A stretch of DNA of 64,000 nt from Acidobacteriaceae bacterium (GCA_028283655.1 JAPWKE010000002.1:164501-228500), one strand, 5' to 3'. Counted from the first letter of the stretch, positions 40,879-49,260 are shown. Made by a program: numbers and translations. Notes: generated from the letters alone by a model not told the origin.

Positions 40879-42039
40879 GTGAGTTTCTTCCGCGATCTCC
40901 TTCACCATCCGCGCAGGCTCTTCCTGCGCCGGATGGTGTTTCAGGTCCATCTCTGGCTGGGCGTTCTGCTCTCGCTCTATCTCGTTCTCATCTCTCTCTC
41001 GGGCGCGCTCCTGGTCTACCACGACACGCTCACCCGCCACACGCTGCCCTCCGGCCTCGCGCCGTACCGCCCCGCGCAGACTGCCAGCATCCCCAGCGTG
41101 ATGGCCTCAGCCCACGCCGCGTTCCCCAACGCCGCGGTCTCCTACCTCAACACCCCGTCACCGCGTCTGCCCGCCTTCCAGCTTGAGCTTCGCGACCGCA
41201 CCGGCAAGCCCTTCGAGGTCATCGCCGACCCGCAGACCGGCCACGTCTCCCTGCTGCCCCGCAGTTGGGTCAACGTCGTCTATGACTTCCACACCGAACT
41301 CCTCCTCGGCTCCGCGCACGGCATGCAGTGGAACGGCGTCGGCGCTGCCGGCCTGCTCGTCCTCACTCTCTCCGGCATCCTGCTCTGGTGGCGAGGCCTT
41401 CGCAGCTGGTGGCACGGCCTCCGCATCTCCTTCCGCCACAACTGGCGACGCCTCAACTTCGACCTGCACCACGCCATCGGCTTCTGGACGCTCTTCCTCG
41501 TCTCCTGGTGGGCTCTCTCCGGCCTCTACTTCGCCTGGGACAAGCCCGTCACAGCCGCCATCAGCGCGCTCTCTCCACTCGTCGGCATGAAGACCCCGGA
41601 CGCGATCAAGCCGCCCGCTACTACCCCTCCGGCAACGCTCGCCACGGTGCTCGCGGCCGCCCACTCCGCCGCTCCGCAAGGCCATCTGAGCTACCTCGTC
41701 AACCCCGGCCTCACACCCGACGATGACGTCTACGCCTACATGAACCTCCGCTCCCCCGAGGACTTCGGCCACGCCGACATCGTTCGCCTCGACGCCCGCA
41801 CCGGCACCGTCCTCAGCACCTGGCACTACGGCCAGAACCACACACTCGGCGACTGGCTCCTCTGGGGAATGCAGCCTCTGCACTTCGGCACCTTCTGGGG
41901 CACAGGGATACGCGCCCTCTGGTGCGCCTTCGGCATCTCCCTCGCAGCCCTCACCCTCACGGGCCTGCTCATGTACTGGAACCGCTACCTCCGCCACCGC
42001 TGGCGCACCCTCTCCACCACTCAGCCCTCAATCCCATGA
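40879..42039 (+). CDS. PepSY-associated TM helix protein (iron-uptake-associated)
   Basis: 386 residues with four main membrane helices (LWLGVLLSLYLVLISLSGAL, AAGLLVLTLSGILLWWRGL, HAIGFWTLFLVSWWALSGLY and a C-terminal one) plus PepSY-like periplasmic domains between them. The LHHAIGFW histidine pair is characteristic and may bind heme. Such proteins usually sit with siderophore receptors and may reduce or unload ferric siderophores. The start is GTG 40879, 28 bp after the receptor, so it shares its operon and operator. Confidence 0.85.
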   Translation: MSFFRDLLHHPRRLFLRRMVFQVHLWLGVLLSLYLVLISLSGALLVYHDTLTRHTLPSGLAPYRPAQTASIPSVMASAHAAFPNAAVSYLNTPSPRLPAFQLELRDRTGKPFEVIADPQTGHVSLLPRSWVNVVYDFHTELLLGSAHGMQWNGVGAAGLLVLTLSGILLWWRGLRSWWHGLRISFRHNWRRLNFDLHHAIGFWTLFLVSWWALSGLYFAWDKPVTAAISALSPLVGMKTPDAIKPPATTPPATLATVLAAAHSAAPQGHLSYLVNPGLTPDDDVYAYMNLRSPEDFGHADIVRLDARTGTVLSTWHYGQNHTLGDWLLWGMQPLHFGTFWGTGIRALWCAFGISLAALTLTGLLMYWNRYLRHRWRTLSTTQPSIP

Positions 42040-42048
42040 GCCACGAAC

Positions 42049-42110
42049 GGTAGAGCAGGGCTTCAGCCCTGCCATTAACCCGCAGCCACAAGGCGGCTCT
42101 AGCCGCTGAG
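42049..42110 (+). repeat. Divergent composite repeat, copy L (overlaps RluA-like 3' end)
   Basis: Variant arms: GGTAGAGCAGGGCTTCAGCCC and GGCGGCTCTAGCCGC. It supplies the stop codon and the last codons of the minus-strand pseudouridine-synthase-like gene. Confidence 0.75.
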
Positions 42111-43007
42111 GCCCACATCCTCAACACCCGTCCACGGCACCACCGCCTCAAGACAAATCTCTTCGCCGCTAACTGGGTGTTCGAACCGCAGAAACTGCGC
42201 ATGAAGAAAATACCCTCCATCGCCCGGCAACCCCGGCAGCGTCTCAAGAGGCAGCCCCGTCGGGCCATACAGCGGATCGCCCACCAGCGGATAGCCAATC
42301 GAAGCCAGATGGATTCTTATCTGATGAGGCCGCCCCGACCCCAGGCTTACCTCAAATGTCGTCGTACTCGCCGTCCGCGCCATCACCTTCGCCAACGACT
42401 TCGACGCCTTGCCCCCCGGGCTCGCCGCCCACACCGACCCGATCAGCGGATGCGGCACCAGTCCAATCGGCGTAACGATCTCATACACCTCACGCTCTGC
42501 AACCCCCTGGGCCAGCGCGCGATAAATCTTCTGCACCTTCGACGTATTCCAGTTCGCGGTCAGCGTCGCGGCAGCCTGCGCCGTCTTCGCAAAGAGCACA
42601 ACGCCCGTCGTCGCTCGCCCCAACCGATGCACCGGGTTCGCTTCAGGACTCCGCGCCTGCACCAGGCGCAGCAGCGTGTTCTCCAGAAAGCCACTGCCCG
42701 GCAGAGTCGGCAGCCCACCGGGCTTGTCGACAGCCAGCAGATGCGCGTCTTCAAACAGCACCTCAAAGTGCCGCGGAGCCTCCGGCTCTATCCACGGTGG
42801 CCGCTTCCACACCAGCACCTGTCCCGCCCGCAGCAACTCACTCCCGCCCGCGAGCACGCCATCAACGGTCACCTCACCTTGGTCCAGTTTCCGCTGCCAC
42901 TCTTCGACAGAGGAGTGCGTATACAGGCCTGCCAGATGCGTAAGCAGAGGGCATCCATCGTGTTGGCGACCGATGAGGGTGGTGTAGTCATAGCCCCGAT
43001 TGAGCAT
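42099..43007 (-). CDS. RluA-family pseudouridine synthase-like protein with Asp-to-Gly at the catalytic site
   Basis: 302 residues. An N-terminal S4-like part (EEWQRKLDQGEVTVDGVLAG) precedes the RluA domain: LLAVDKPGGLPTLPG, ENTLLRLVQ, EANPVHRLGRATTGVVLFAK, SGRPHQIRIHL and GYPLVGDPLYG. In canonical members the motif is HRLD, whose Asp is catalytic; here residue 130 is Gly. The rest of the fold is intact. TACACT ends 8 nt before ATG 43007, which supports this start over the longer frame. The last residues, GLSG, come from a repeat copy. Confidence 0.85.
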   Translation of the reverse strand: MLNRGYDYTTLIGRQHDGCPLLTHLAGLYTHSSVEEWQRKLDQGEVTVDGVLAGGSELLRAGQVLVWKRPPWIEPEAPRHFEVLFEDAHLLAVDKPGGLPTLPGSGFLENTLLRLVQARSPEANPVHRLGRATTGVVLFAKTAQAAATLTANWNTSKVQKIYRALAQGVAEREVYEIVTPIGLVPHPLIGSVWAASPGGKASKSLAKVMARTASTTTFEVSLGSGRPHQIRIHLASIGYPLVGDPLYGPTGLPLETLPGLPGDGGYFLHAQFLRFEHPVSGEEICLEAVVPWTGVEDVGLSG

Positions 43008-43391
43008 GTGGTTCGAGTGTAAGCGACGTCCACGGCCTCTCGTCCCCCGGCAGATGGGCAGATGGCAGTCGAGCACTCATCCGTGCACCCTGCTTTGCCC
43101 TCAGAGAGAATGCCCAGTCATCCACGCCCTCTGTCCTTCGCCATGCCATCCATCGCACGAGGCAAGAATCGAAGAGTCAAAGCTTCAGCCTGCCACCAAG
43201 CCGCCACAACTCAAAACGGCTTCAGCCGCTGAGGTACGTCTAGCCAAAGCCTGCTTCACCATAACTCCGATATGCCGACATATGAGGAGTGATATGACTC
43301 ATTTTCGCTCGTGGCTAGGATTTTCGCGAGCAGGTCATGACCGTCGAACATGTCTACCTGTACATGTTTCAAATTTCTCGTCCAGCCGCTG
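43008..43391. other. Gene-poor stretch between RluA-like and HNH genes
   Basis: 384 bp with no plausible reading frame. It contains a repeat fragment ACGGCTTCAGCCGCTGAG (43216-43233) and an AT-richer part from about 43260 that continues into the HNH gene. No RNA gene is recognised. Confidence 0.5.
43016..43021 (-). promoter_or_regulatory. -10-like box of the RluA-like gene
   Basis: TACACT 8 nt before the ATG, the same hexamer as at the CDF, GT39 and HpnI-like genes. Confidence 0.45.
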
Positions 43392-44021
43392 CTATTTTAG
43401 AAGTCTCTCCAAGCCATCCCAACCGCTCCGAACTGGTTGCCGCTTCCTTGGATCGTCGAGACCTAGTTCTTCGATGGTGAACTCCATTCGTCCGAAGTTA
43501 CAAGGGGCGCAGGCGACGACTACATTCTCAAGGTCATTGCTTCCACCACGGGCGTGAGGAAGGACATGATCGAATTGAGCCCACATTGCCTGAAACGCCG
43601 CATGCTGAGATTGGTTTGTCCGTCCCCACGGGAGCGCCTGCGGGTATTGCTTGTGCATAAGGTTTCGAATCTCGGCTCTGATCACGGGAACACCGCAGAA
43701 GCGGCAGCGATGACAGTCACGCTTGAGAAGTCTTAGCTTTTCCGCGAGTACGGGCATTCGCACCTGTACGCGAAGCTCTTTGGATAAGATGTTTGGTGCG
43801 TCCTCGACCACGCGCAACAATCGATATGGACTTACTTTGCCCCATAAGGACTCAGTCCAATCTCGCAGTTCAGGCATATCAGCCCGAATGAGCAATCTTG
43901 CCGCCTCCTCGCCTTTGCCAGATAAGTGAGCGTCGGCCGCATCATTGAGGTACTCCGCTGCAATAGCGATCTCTGGAATCGGCGTTCGCATACATGGGCG
44001 AGTTGATCCGAGGATTTCCAT
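43392..44021 (-). CDS. HNH endonuclease
   Basis: 209 residues. The C-terminal HNH motif reads CRFCGVP (zinc cysteines), FDHVLPHARGGSNDLENVV and CAPCNFGRM, so both the His-Asn-His core and the structural CxxC pairs are intact. The N-terminal half, about 100 residues, is helical and unassigned. Composition is less GC-rich than the neighbours, and C- or G-ending codons are less dominant, suggesting a transferred gene. TAAAAT ends 6 nt before the ATG, which would make the mRNA leaderless. A phage or mobile-element origin is possible but no such gene adjoins. Confidence 0.82.
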   Translation of the reverse strand: MEILGSTRPCMRTPIPEIAIAAEYLNDAADAHLSGKGEEAARLLIRADMPELRDWTESLWGKVSPYRLLRVVEDAPNILSKELRVQVRMPVLAEKLRLLKRDCHRCRFCGVPVIRAEIRNLMHKQYPQALPWGRTNQSQHAAFQAMWAQFDHVLPHARGGSNDLENVVVACAPCNFGRMEFTIEELGLDDPRKRQPVRSGWDGLERLLK

Positions 44022-44027
44022 ACTCCC

Positions 44028-44033
44028 ATTTTA
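44028..44033 (-). promoter_or_regulatory. -10-like box of the HNH gene
   Basis: TAAAAT 6 nt before the ATG, with GGGAGT between; the spacer could also act as a very close ribosome-binding site. Confidence 0.4.
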
Positions 44034-44170
44034 ATCCGTCGGCAAGAGGCCTCGGATAACCCTTCGCTCTGCGCCTAGAGCCTTGGCAACTGAGAACTCC
44101 AACGACTGTAGAAGCAACAATCGAGCATCAGTACCTATAAACGCCATTAGCGAAAGCTAGCCCCACTCAC

Positions 44171-45181
44171 TTACTCCAACCCCACAAACGCAGCCCACGT
44201 CGCATCCTCCACGGCTACACCCTCTGCCATCGCTTCCTTACGCAACCGCAGCGTGCTCTCTCCGGGATACCTCGGCCGCTCACCTTCGCGCAAAGGCCGC
44301 GCGCCATGCAGTGCCTCGACCGCCCGCGTCGCAATCGCATCCATCTCGGCAAACGCCCCCACCGCCTGCGGAGCAATCGCCAGAAACACCTGCGACAGCC
44401 CCGTCTCCTGCAACGCCTCGGGCGCAACCTCGGCCGTAAGTCGTCCGCCTGAAAGCATCGCCGCCAGAGCGTCCAGCACGAAGCTCAACCCCGAACCCTT
44501 CCACAACCCAATCGGCAACGCACGATACGTCGCCTCAATCGCCGCCGGGTCTGTCGTCAACTCACCCTCCGCATCCCAGCCGCCGGGGAAAGGCAGTGGC
44601 TCGCCGCGCTGCCGATACTTCGCCAGCGTCCCATACGAAAACTGGCTCATCGCAAAATCCAGCACCAGGTGCTCGCCGTTCGAGCGCGGCGCCGCCATCA
44701 CCAGCGGATTGTTCCCCAGCGTCGGCTCCGAACTGCCCCACGCAGGCAGATTCGGCATCGTGTTCGTCCAGCACATCGACGCGCATCCCGCATCCGCCGC
44801 CTGCCAGCCATAGCTCCCCGCCCGCATCCAGTGCGTCGTGTCGGCCAGCGCCACCAGCCCCAGCCCATGCTCCTTGGCCAACTCGCACGCCCGGGCCATC
44901 GCGGCGTAGGCTGCCAGATTTCCCGGCCCGCGATGGCCGCGCCACCGCTCCAGTGCGCCAAAGCTCGCCACACGCTCCGGCACCGCGTCCAGCGCCACCG
45001 CGCCGTTGCGACACATCTCCAGAAAACGGGGCAGTCGCGCAATGCCATGCGTGCGCACGCCGTCGCGGTCAGCCTCTGCCGTCAGCCGGGCGCTCAACTC
45101 CGCGCGGCTGGCTTCCATCCCTGCTTTTTGAAGCACTGCGGCCACGCGCGTTTGTAATTCTGCGAAAGTGATTTTCACCAT
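44171..45181 (-). CDS. Ldh/malate-type NAD(P)H oxidoreductase (YiaK-like)
   Basis: 336 residues of the Ldh_2 family, which includes ureidoglycolate dehydrogenase, 2,3-diketo-L-gulonate reductase and delta-1-piperideine-2-carboxylate reductase. Hallmarks are DRDGVRTHGIARLPRFLEMC, the substrate/cofactor LADTTHWMRAGSYGWQAAD, MPNLPAWGSSEPTLGNNPLV, VLDFAMSQFSYG and WKGSGLSFVLDALAAMLSGG. The exact substrate cannot be told from sequence. It is divergent from the phosphoesterase gene with overlapping promoters. Confidence 0.88.
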   Translation of the reverse strand: MVKITFAELQTRVAAVLQKAGMEASRAELSARLTAEADRDGVRTHGIARLPRFLEMCRNGAVALDAVPERVASFGALERWRGHRGPGNLAAYAAMARACELAKEHGLGLVALADTTHWMRAGSYGWQAADAGCASMCWTNTMPNLPAWGSSEPTLGNNPLVMAAPRSNGEHLVLDFAMSQFSYGTLAKYRQRGEPLPFPGGWDAEGELTTDPAAIEATYRALPIGLWKGSGLSFVLDALAAMLSGGRLTAEVAPEALQETGLSQVFLAIAPQAVGAFAEMDAIATRAVEALHGARPLREGERPRYPGESTLRLRKEAMAEGVAVEDATWAAFVGLE

Positions 45182-45189
45182 ACTGTTCG

Positions 45190-45214
45190 AGAGTACGCCC
45201 GGCCGTTCTACAGT
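45190..45214. promoter_or_regulatory. Overlapping divergent -10 boxes of Ldh-type and phosphoesterase genes
   Basis: On the minus strand TACTCT (45195-45190) ends 8 nt before ATG 45181. On the plus strand TACAGT (45209-45214) ends 8 nt before ATG 45223. Each -10 lies where the other promoter's -35 would be, so the two promoters should exclude each other. Confidence 0.45.
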
Positions 45215-45222
45215 GGTTGTTC

Positions 45223-46626
45223 ATGCAATTTCGCCGCCTCCCCCTGCTGCTAACGTTGCTCTGCTCGCTGCTGGTCGCTGCCCACGCGCAAAGCGTACCC
45301 GTGCTCATGCTCTCGGACATCCACCTCGACCCCTTCCGCGACCCTGCGAAGTTCGCCGCGCTCTCCACTTCGCCCGCCACCGCATGGCCGAAGATCCTCA
45401 ACGCGCCCGATAGTGTCACCCAGGCCGCTGACTTCGAGAAGCTCACCACCACGTGCCCTTCGCGCGGGCTCGACACCGACTGGCCGCTGCTTGAGGCCTC
45501 GCTCAAAGCCTCGCATCAGCAGATACCGCACCCGGCCTTCATCACCGTCAGCGGCGACCTCATGGCCCACGTCTTCGACTGCCGCTATCGCGCCCTCGGC
45601 GGCAAACCGGAGCTGTATCCGGCCTTCGCTGCGAAGACCGTCGCCGTGGTTGCCGCAGAGTTGAAGCGCACCTTCCCGAAGACCCCGATCTATGTCGCGC
45701 TCGGCAACAACGACTCCGGCTGCGGAGACTACCGCGAGGATGCTGGCAGCAAATTTCTCGTTGCAAACTCCACGACGCTCGCCGACCTGACGCGCTCGAA
45801 CAAGCGCAAAATTGCGACCGAATCGTCCCGTCTTGGCGACTGGAGTGTGACTCTTCCTGAACCGTTTCAAAACGCTCGATTACTCGTTTTGCAGGACATG
45901 TTTGAGCTGAAAAATGGCGTCGGATGTGACGGAAAGCGTGATTTTCACGCCGAAGAGGAGCAGATTTCCTGGCTGCGCGAGCAGCTTGAAAGCGTTCAAA
46001 AGCACCACCAGCAGGCCTGGGTCATGGCCCACGTCCCCCCCGGCGTGGACTCTTACGCCACCCTTTCTCACGGTATCGACGTCTGCTCCGGCAAGCCGCC
46101 GATCATGTTCACGGCCAACGACGAACTCGCGAAAACACTGGTTGAATACGCCGATGTCGTACGACTCGCGCTCTTCGCCCACACCCATATGGACGAGATG
46201 CATGTGATCGGCCACGGCGACCACACCGTCGCTATCCGCATGGTGCCGTCGATTTCACCGGTAAACGGCAATCACCCCGCGTTTACAGTGTCAGAGGTCG
46301 ATCCGAAGAGCTTCACGCTGCGTGACTGGACCGTGTACGTTGCGCCAAATAAGAACGGAACAGGTGTGTGGAGCGAGGAGTATCGCTTCTCGCAGACGTA
46401 TCATGAGCCCGCATTTGACGCGGTTTCCGCACGCAAGCTGCTCGATGGCTTCCGCGCCGACAAGGGCAGCGAGGCCGCGAGCACGCAGGCCTACGAGCAC
46501 AACTTCTTTGCCGGCGACAGCGGCAAGTTCGCGCTGGTGATGCGCTTCGGCTGGCCGATGTACTCATGCGCCGCGAACGCGACGACGGCGGATGAGTACA
46601 AGAGTTGCGTGTGCCCCGCGAAGTAA
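45223..46626 (+). CDS. Secreted metallophosphoesterase (sphingomyelinase-like)
   Basis: 467 residues with a signal peptide (LLLTLLCSLLVAAHAQS). Calcineurin-like metal-site motifs appear in order: LSDIHLDP, SGDLMAH, ALGNNDSG, MAHVPPG and FAHTHMDEM. The C-terminal Cys-rich end (CAANATTADEYKSCVC) resembles acid sphingomyelinase-like phosphodiesterases. It is probably exported to the periplasm to cleave phosphodiester or phosphomonoester lipids or nucleotides. ATG 45223 is preferred to TTG 45217. Strand composition changes within its 3' half. Confidence 0.85.
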   Translation: MQFRRLPLLLTLLCSLLVAAHAQSVPVLMLSDIHLDPFRDPAKFAALSTSPATAWPKILNAPDSVTQAADFEKLTTTCPSRGLDTDWPLLEASLKASHQQIPHPAFITVSGDLMAHVFDCRYRALGGKPELYPAFAAKTVAVVAAELKRTFPKTPIYVALGNNDSGCGDYREDAGSKFLVANSTTLADLTRSNKRKIATESSRLGDWSVTLPEPFQNARLLVLQDMFELKNGVGCDGKRDFHAEEEQISWLREQLESVQKHHQQAWVMAHVPPGVDSYATLSHGIDVCSGKPPIMFTANDELAKTLVEYADVVRLALFAHTHMDEMHVIGHGDHTVAIRMVPSISPVNGNHPAFTVSEVDPKSFTLRDWTVYVAPNKNGTGVWSEEYRFSQTYHEPAFDAVSARKLLDGFRADKGSEAASTQAYEHNFFAGDSGKFALVMRFGWPMYSCAANATTADEYKSCVCPAK

Positions 46627-46629
46627 CGC

Positions 46630-47139
46630 TTAGCGTTGTGTGAGCGCGCGCAGAAGCTCTGGCTCCTGCGGCCAGCGGGCGATGAGCTCGTCGTAGGCTC
46701 CGCTGCTGTAGTCCTCGAACTCAAAGCCGGGTGAGACGGTGCAGCCGAGCAGGGCGAAGGCGTTCGGCTGCGCGGGACGCAGCAGATGCGAGCCCTGCCA
46801 GACGCCGCGCGGCACAACGAGTTGTGGCTGTTCGCCGTGTTCGATGTCTTTGCCGATGAGGTGGCGCGTGCTGTTGCCGTTGGGATGAAGCTGCAGCATC
46901 TCGACCGGCGAGCCGAGGTAGTGGTGGAAGATCTCGTCGCTTTCGAGCATGTGCATCTCGCTGAAGGTGTCTGGTTCCAGCAGATAGAAGATAGCTGTGC
47001 TGGTGAAGCGCGGGCCGGGGTAGCGGTCAAGTGTGATGTGCTCGGCGCTTTCGTAGGTGCGGTGAAACCATCCGCCTTCGCGGGGGTGTGGCTTCAAGCC
47101 GAGCAGTTCTTTGACGCGGGCTGCAGTGAGTTCGCTCAT
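46630..47139 (-). CDS. DUF985-family cupin
   Basis: 169 residues. The family signature is seen in LKPHPREGGWFHRTYES, FTSTAIFYLLEPDTFSEMH, LESDEIFHHYLGSPVEML and VPRGVWQGSHL, and an all-beta cupin barrel is expected. The fold is like yeast YML079w, whose function is unknown. Its 3' end lies 3 bp from that of the converging phosphoesterase gene. No Shine-Dalgarno is obvious. Confidence 0.88.
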   Translation of the reverse strand: MSELTAARVKELLGLKPHPREGGWFHRTYESAEHITLDRYPGPRFTSTAIFYLLEPDTFSEMHMLESDEIFHHYLGSPVEMLQLHPNGNSTRHLIGKDIEHGEQPQLVVPRGVWQGSHLLRPAQPNAFALLGCTVSPGFEFEDYSSGAYDELIARWPQEPELLRALTQR

Positions 47140-47175
47140 TCACGTTATTCTGAAACGAATTAACCAGAGCAGCAA

Positions 47176-48516
47176 ATGAACCGTTGTGAAGGAGTGTCCG
47201 CCACAGACATGCGCAGCCGCCTCGAACGCTATTTTCAATTTGCCGAAGTTGGCGCCACATGGCGCACCGAGGTGCTGGCTGGTGTGACGACGTTTGTCAC
47301 CATGGCGTACATCATCTTTGTCAACCCATCGATCCTGGCACAGACCGGGATGCCGCTGGCCGCGGTGACGACGGCGACGTGTTTGTGCGCGGCGTTTGGC
47401 TCGATCATGATGGGTGCGCTGGCGAATTATCCGCTGGCTCTGGCCCCGGGCATGGGGTTGAATGCGTACTTCACCTACACGGTGGTGAAGGGGATGGGCG
47501 TTCCGTGGCAGACCGCGTTGGGCGCGGTCTTTTTGTCGGGCGTTATCTTTCTGCTGCTGACGTTTGGCGGCATTCGCCAGCGGCTGGTCGCGGCGATTCC
47601 GCACCAGCTTCACGCGGCTGTGGCGGGCGGCATCGGGTTGTTCATTGCGTTTATCGGGCTGCGTGAGTCGGGCATCATTGTGCCGAATGCTGCGACGACG
47701 GTGACGCTGGGCAACATGCACTCCCCGTCCGTTCTGCTGGCGCTCTTTGGCATTGCGTTGATCGCGGTGCTGGAAGCGTACAAGGTGAAGGCGTCGATGC
47801 TGATTGGCGTGCTGGGCACGATGCTGGCAGGCATTCTGTGCGGGCAGATGCACTGGCATCCGAGCACGCTGAACCCGATGGCGATCCGGCAGACGGCGTT
47901 TCATCTCGACATTCGCGGCGCGCTGCATATGAACGCGTTGGAGATCATCTTTGTGTTCCTGTTTGTCGACCTCTTCGACAACATTGGCACGCTGGTCGCC
48001 GTGACGGAGCGTGCGGGGCTGATCGCGGAAGACCATACGATTCCGCGGCTGGACAAGATCTTCCTGGCGGATGCGACGTCGACGGTGGTGGGTTCGCTGG
48101 CAGGAACGTCGACGGTGACGAGCTATATCGAAAGCTCGGCGGGGGTGGCTGCGGGGGGGCGAACGGGTGTGACGGCGATCGTGACAGGTCTGCTGTTTTT
48201 TGCCGCGCTGTTTGTCGCTCCGCTGGTGGGTGCGTTGCCGGACTTTGCAACGGCCCCGGCGTTGATTCTTGTGGGCGCGCTGATGGTGGCGGGTGTGGCG
48301 CGGATTGACTGGCATGAGCCGCGGGTGGCGATTCCGGCGTTCCTCACGCTGATCATGGTGCCGCTGACGTATTCGATTGCAACCGGGTTGAGCTTTGGCA
48401 TCATCAGCTTTGCGGTGCTGGAGATTGCGATGGGGCGTGCGCGGAAGCAGCATTGGATGCTGTATTTGCTGGCGTTGCTGTTCATTGCACGGTTTGTGTG
48501 GCTGCACGCAGGGTAG
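47176..48516 (+). CDS. NCS2/AzgA family nucleobase permease
   Basis: 446 residues, about 13 membrane helices. The FVNPSILAQTGMP start, ALAPGMGLNAYFTYTVV, the PHQLHAAVAGGIGLFIAF region and VDLFDNIGTLVAVTERAGL are the hallmarks of the AzgA/PbuG adenine/guanine/hypoxanthine permeases, coupled to protons. No purine metabolism genes adjoin it. ATG 47176 is used; ATG 47209 is possible, with AAGGAG upstream but 14 nt away. Codons end mostly in G, unlike genes left of 46 kb. Confidence 0.92.
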   Translation: MNRCEGVSATDMRSRLERYFQFAEVGATWRTEVLAGVTTFVTMAYIIFVNPSILAQTGMPLAAVTTATCLCAAFGSIMMGALANYPLALAPGMGLNAYFTYTVVKGMGVPWQTALGAVFLSGVIFLLLTFGGIRQRLVAAIPHQLHAAVAGGIGLFIAFIGLRESGIIVPNAATTVTLGNMHSPSVLLALFGIALIAVLEAYKVKASMLIGVLGTMLAGILCGQMHWHPSTLNPMAIRQTAFHLDIRGALHMNALEIIFVFLFVDLFDNIGTLVAVTERAGLIAEDHTIPRLDKIFLADATSTVVGSLAGTSTVTSYIESSAGVAAGGRTGVTAIVTGLLFFAALFVAPLVGALPDFATAPALILVGALMVAGVARIDWHEPRVAIPAFLTLIMVPLTYSIATGLSFGIISFAVLEIAMGRARKQHWMLYLLALLFIARFVWLHAG

Positions 48517-48519
48517 AGA

Positions 48520-48581
48520 GCCGGGGCTAAAGCCCCTTTTTGCCTGTGCCTTGACGGTGGGCTGAAGCCCACCTCTACTCC
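48520..48581 (-). repeat. Composite repeat, copy I, in opposite orientation
   Basis: GCCGGGGCTAAAGCCCC, a spacer, and CGGTGGGCTGAAGCCCACC followed by TCTACTCC, the exact reverse complement form of the left-side copies. It starts 3 bp beyond the permease stop codon. The rest of the gap up to 48754 shows no gene. Confidence 0.85.
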
Positions 48582-48754
48582 AAAGGCAAAGGCTAAGTGC
48601 GCGAAGGGGATTGGGGCAAGCTGTGCGGTGGCGGTTTGGCAGGGAACCTGATGTTCACTTGGAACGTCGGAGCTGGGTTTAGCATCTCAGTCCATAGGCG
48701 AGTCTGCATGGTGCGGGTTCTGCCATGTTTTCGAAAGTTAAACAGGAGAGTGTG

Positions 48755-49180
48755 ATGGATCGCAGCGCATCGGCAGTTTGGACGGGAAGCCTGAAGGAAG
48801 GCAAGGGTTCGATCAGCATGCAGAGTGGCACGCTGAAGGACGCACAGTACAGCTTCAAGACACGTTTTGAAGACGGCGTGGGAACGAACCCGGAAGAGTT
48901 AATTGCAGCCGCTCATGCAGGCTGTTTCACGATGGCGTTGAGTGCGCAGTTGACCTCAGCCGAGCATGTGCCGGATGAGTTGAGCACGACCGCTACCGTC
49001 ACGATGGAGACGACCGAAGACGGTCCGACCGTGACGAAGATTCACCTCGTGACCAAGGCCAAGGTGCCGAACATCGACAAGGAAAAGTTCGACGAGCTGG
49101 CGAAGAAGGCGAAGGAAGGTTGCCCGATTTCGCGGTTGTTGAAGGCGGCGGAGATCTCGCTGGATGCGACGCTGGTGTAA
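48755..49180 (+). CDS. OsmC-family peroxiredoxin
   Basis: 141 residues. It reduces organic hydroperoxides with two cysteines, seen in AAAHAGCFTMALS and KEGCPISRLL, flanked by GVGTNPEELIAAAHAG. It is the OsmC/Ohr fold, probably closer to the OsmC branch. ATG 48755 (MDRSASAVW) is preferred to ATG 48725 because AGGAGAGTG precedes it. It ends at a strong terminator. Confidence 0.93.
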   Translation: MDRSASAVWTGSLKEGKGSISMQSGTLKDAQYSFKTRFEDGVGTNPEELIAAAHAGCFTMALSAQLTSAEHVPDELSTTATVTMETTEDGPTVTKIHLVTKAKVPNIDKEKFDELAKKAKEGCPISRLLKAAEISLDATLV

Positions 49181-49195
49181 GTAAGTTGTAGATGG

Positions 49196-49226
49196 AAAAG
49201 GCCCGCCTTCAAGGCGGGCCTTTTTT
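49196..49226. terminator. Terminator after OsmC, bidirectional
   Basis: GGCCCGCCTT/AAGGCGGGCC stem with A and T runs on both sides; T6 follows on the plus strand. It stands between the OsmC gene and the minus-strand oxidoreductase. Confidence 0.85.
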
Positions 49227-49260
49227 GTTTGAACGCGAAGTGTGCGGCTAATGTGTGTGG

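Noticed and set aside
46600-48760. A replication origin with DnaA boxes at the skew switch
   Set aside because: No TTATCCACA-like cluster, AT-rich unwinding region or dnaA/dnaN genes were seen; only composition and repeat polarity support it, so I report the switch but do not annotate an oriC.
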